This document shows, one piece after another, positions 6,261-7,296 of a stretch of 7,296 bases of DNA; the stretch's first letter is position 1; every line of letters begins with the position of its first letter. The translations under genes and the position numbers were made by a program. Origin of the DNA: a candidate division NPL-UPA2 bacterium (GTDB taxonomy: Bacteria > Bacillota > UBA994); assembly GCA_018725205.1 (NCBI GenBank), contig QLUB01000092.1:1-7296 (forward strand). Direction: 5' to 3'. The notes under the pieces are model-generated. The model was not told where the DNA came from, searched no databases, and saw only the letters and a list, made by a program, of their open reading frames with translations.

Positions 6261-6893
6261 ATGAGTAAAGAGCGCAGTTTCGCCATTGAGGAATTAGTGT
6301 GTTCCCTGCAGGGCGTAGACTCGGCGCGGGCTGTGTTAGACCCAAACGGGGAGATTACCGAGCTTCACATTCTAAGTGACCAGAGCCGTAACCCCCGCCT
6401 CATCGTGCGCGACACCGAGACTTTGCTGCTGGTGCGCATGGGCATTAACGTCGACCACAAGCGCATCAGCGTCGTGCAGTTTGCCGAGCGGCCGGAGGCC
6501 GAGGTTAAGCGCATTAACTTACGCGGCATTAGCTATAAACTAAACCGCGGCGCGGCCGAGGTGGGCGTCACCTTGACGCTCGGGGACAAGCAGGCGGAGT
6601 GTACGGCCTCCGGACCAAACTCGCTGCAAAACCAGCTGCGCCTAGTGGCTGGTGCCACGGTGGGGGCGCTGCGCGAGCTGTTGGGCAACGTGGTGGGCTT
6701 TGTGGTCGAGGATGTAACCCAGTTTGCCTTTGCCCGCGGCGAGGTGGTAGTAGTGGGCGTTTCCGTAATCAGCGGTGCCGGCGAGGAGACGCTGGTGGGC
6801 TCCGCCTTTGTGCGCAGCGACGCCAAAGAGGCGGTAGTTAAGGCCACGCTGGACGGCGTTAACCGCCGCTGCCAACGGTATTTCGGTACTTAG
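6261..6893 (+). CDS. Conserved-looking two-part protein of unknown function
   Basis: 210 residues, no signal peptide or membrane segment. Part one (about 7-75) is an alpha/beta module with GEITELHIL at 30-38, PRLIVRDTETLLLVRMGI at 45-62 and DHKRISVVQ at 65-73. This resembles a small unnamed module I associate with hypothetical proteins of Clostridia and some Actinobacteria (memory, not a search). Part two (about 84-205) alternates strand and helix: VGVTLTLGDKQAECTASGP, LRLVAGATVGALREL, FAFARGEVVVVGVSVI, EETLVGSAFVRSDAKEAVVKATLDGVNRR. The pattern suggests a compact ligand-binding or dimerising domain, but no catalytic residues stand out. ATG 6261 is chosen because GAGGTG lies at 6251-6256; an in-frame GTG at 6237 has AGGAG only one base away and adds eight odd residues. 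It lies 71 bases after the previous gene, so it may be its own transcription unit. I assign no function. Confidence 0.8.
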   Translation: MSKERSFAIEELVCSLQGVDSARAVLDPNGEITELHILSDQSRNPRLIVRDTETLLLVRMGINVDHKRISVVQFAERPEAEVKRINLRGISYKLNRGAAEVGVTLTLGDKQAECTASGPNSLQNQLRLVAGATVGALRELLGNVVGFVVEDVTQFAFARGEVVVVGVSVISGAGEETLVGSAFVRSDAKEAVVKATLDGVNRRCQRYFGT

Positions 6894-7006
6894 GTTTAAC
6901 AAGCTTTAGCTTTGGGGGGCGCAACACAATCTTTCCTGCGAGCGGAGCGGCAGCCTGTCCTTAGTAGCGGAGCAGGACAGAGTAGGCACGCAAGGAGGTC
7001 TGGGTT
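6894..7006 (+). other. Structured leader with two stem-loops sharing a loop sequence
   Basis: No protein-coding frame is convincing here. Stem-loop 2 is CTGTCCT at 6955-6961 pairing with AGGACAG at 6974-6980 (7 perfect base pairs, 12-base loop). Just upstream, CTGC at 6936-6939 can pair with GCAG at 6950-6953 around a 10-base loop. Both loops contain AGCGGAGC (6941-6948 and 6966-6973). The second stem ends 11 bases before a strong SD. I see no T-run, so it is not an obvious terminator. It could be a protein-binding leader or an unrecognised cis-regulatory RNA. Known riboswitch cores were looked for and not found. Confidence 0.4.
6992..6999 (+). promoter_or_regulatory. Very strong SD for the 20-codon ORF
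   Basis: AAGGAGGT matches the anti-SD of bacterial 16S rRNA over 8 bases, and its GGAGG core lies 8 bases before the GTG at 7007. It is the best ribosome binding site in the window, which is the main evidence that the tiny ORF is translated. It also contains AGGA, so a GGA-binding regulator of the CsrA kind could compete with ribosomes here (inference). Confidence 0.7.
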
Positions 7007-7069
7007 GTGAAGAAAGTTATGCGCATTGTCGCTCGTTTACTTAGCGGTGGTTCGAATTACATATGGTAG
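7007..7069 (+). CDS. 20-residue peptide ORF (leader or signal peptide candidate)
   Basis: GTG start and TAG stop at 7067-7069. The product is MKKVMRIVARLL followed by SGGSNYIW. The first 12 residues are basic and hydrophobic (K2, K3, R6, R10) and could form an amphipathic helix. A Gly-Gly pair at 14-15 precedes the aromatic tail SNYIW. Its SD is near-perfect and optimally spaced. The ORF lies between a structured leader and a membrane protein gene, and an in-frame ATG for that gene (7063) overlaps its end. Possible roles are a translation-coupling leader peptide, or a small secreted or membrane-active signal peptide. It is too short for homology by eye, and I do not recognise it. Codons include tta, ctt and ata, with no run of one amino acid, so classical amino-acid attenuation is unlikely. 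Confidence 0.5.
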   Translation: MKKVMRIVARLLSGGSNYIW

Positions 7070-7110
7070 AACCAAGCGCCCCCCTGTTTTTGAAAGGCGG
7101 TACAGCACGC

Positions 7111-7296
7111 ATGCCACTTAGGTTACGCCTTTATGTTTACGCGGTTATCCTGCTCGCGCTAGTTGTCCTTGTTCGCCTTGGGCTGCCCACGCGTCTTTCC
7201 GATGTGCAGGCCATTGCCGTCTACGCCGCCATGGCCATGTTGTTTGAGGCCTTGGCGATTAAGGCGCCTTTCTCTAACGTGACAGTTTCGGTTGGG
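7111..7296 (+). CDS. Membrane protein, N-terminal fragment (cut by window edge)
   Basis: Open to the last base; 62 residues visible. A basic start (MPLRLRLYVY) leads into a hydrophobic helix AVILLALVVLVRLGL, then a second hydrophobic stretch VQAIAVYAAMAMLFEALAI, then APFSNVTVSVG. A two-helix start followed by a short polar segment with VSVG resembles, from memory, the multi-helix membrane input region of some Clostridia HD-GYP or GGDEF signalling proteins. The diagnostic domains lie outside the window, so this is only a suggestion. ATG 7111 has AAAGGCGG at 7094-7101, 9 bases upstream. An alternative in-frame ATG at 7063 overlaps the 20-codon ORF and would add MVEPSAPLFLKGGTAR. Strongly coding and membrane-bound; function open. 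Confidence 0.65.
   Translation, partial: MPLRLRLYVYAVILLALVVLVRLGLPTRLSDVQAIAVYAAMAMLFEALAIKAPFSNVTVSVG

Noticed and set aside
6185..6903. TTTAACAAG occurs right after two genes (6185-6193 and 6895-6903)
   Set aside because: Nine bases, one copy including stop-codon bases, with no symmetry or flanking match; probably chance.
6901..6920. AAGCTTTAGCTT followed by GGGGGG as a terminator after the 210-aa gene
   Set aside because: Only a 4-bp stem and followed by G rather than T residues.
6981..6998. GGCACGCAAGG looked like part of a c-di-GMP type I riboswitch
   Set aside because: The other core elements (the GGGCAAACC-type and tetraloop-receptor segments) are absent, and there is no room for the second stem before the SD.
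7049..7060. GGTTCGAATTAC resembles a tRNA T-loop
   Set aside because: The flanks (GGTGG before, TACAT after) cannot form a T-stem, and no acceptor, D or anticodon arm is visible. It is explained as codons of the 20-residue ORF.

Overview
The window is a compact, entirely plus-strand stretch of a bacterial chromosome. Gene content and Shine-Dalgarno (SD) style point to the Bacillota, probably a Clostridia-like lineage of moderately high GC (about 55-60% by eye). It has a RecD2-type helicase followed by ComF, a long-form ribosome hibernation factor, strong AAGGAGG-type SDs, GTG starts, 1- and 4-base gene overlaps, and sequences resembling sigma-H promoters. I cannot name a genus. Nothing suggests a prophage, insertion sequence or CRISPR array.

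Layout: (1) 38-2862, recD2 and comF, coupled by a one-base stop/start overlap. (2) 2910-3725, a cold-shock protein and a long HPF. A good sigma-H-like promoter overlaps the csp stop codon and should drive hpf into stationary phase or sporulation entry. (3) 3731-6189, a B12-binding-domain radical SAM enzyme overlapping by 4 bases with a 368-aa protein. That protein has an apparently degenerate nucleotidyltransferase-like N-terminal half and an unrecognised C-terminal half. (4) 6261-6893, a 210-aa two-part protein of unknown function, preceded by a weaker sigma-H-like site. (5) 6894-7296, a 113-base leader with two adjacent potential stem-loops whose loops share AGCGGAGC, then a near-perfect SD, a 20-codon ORF ending in SNYIW, and the start of a membrane protein cut by the window edge.

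How the genes may work together: recD2 and comF handle DNA (repair helicase; transformation-associated PRTase-fold protein). Csp and HPF are RNA and ribosome stress factors. The radical SAM gene and its coupled partner look like a two-protein enzymatic unit of unknown product. The most novel-looking part is the right end, where a structured leader, a tiny well-initiated peptide gene and a membrane protein lie together. This could be a translation-coupled leader control or a peptide/receptor pair. All assignments rest on reading motifs by eye; no database search was run.
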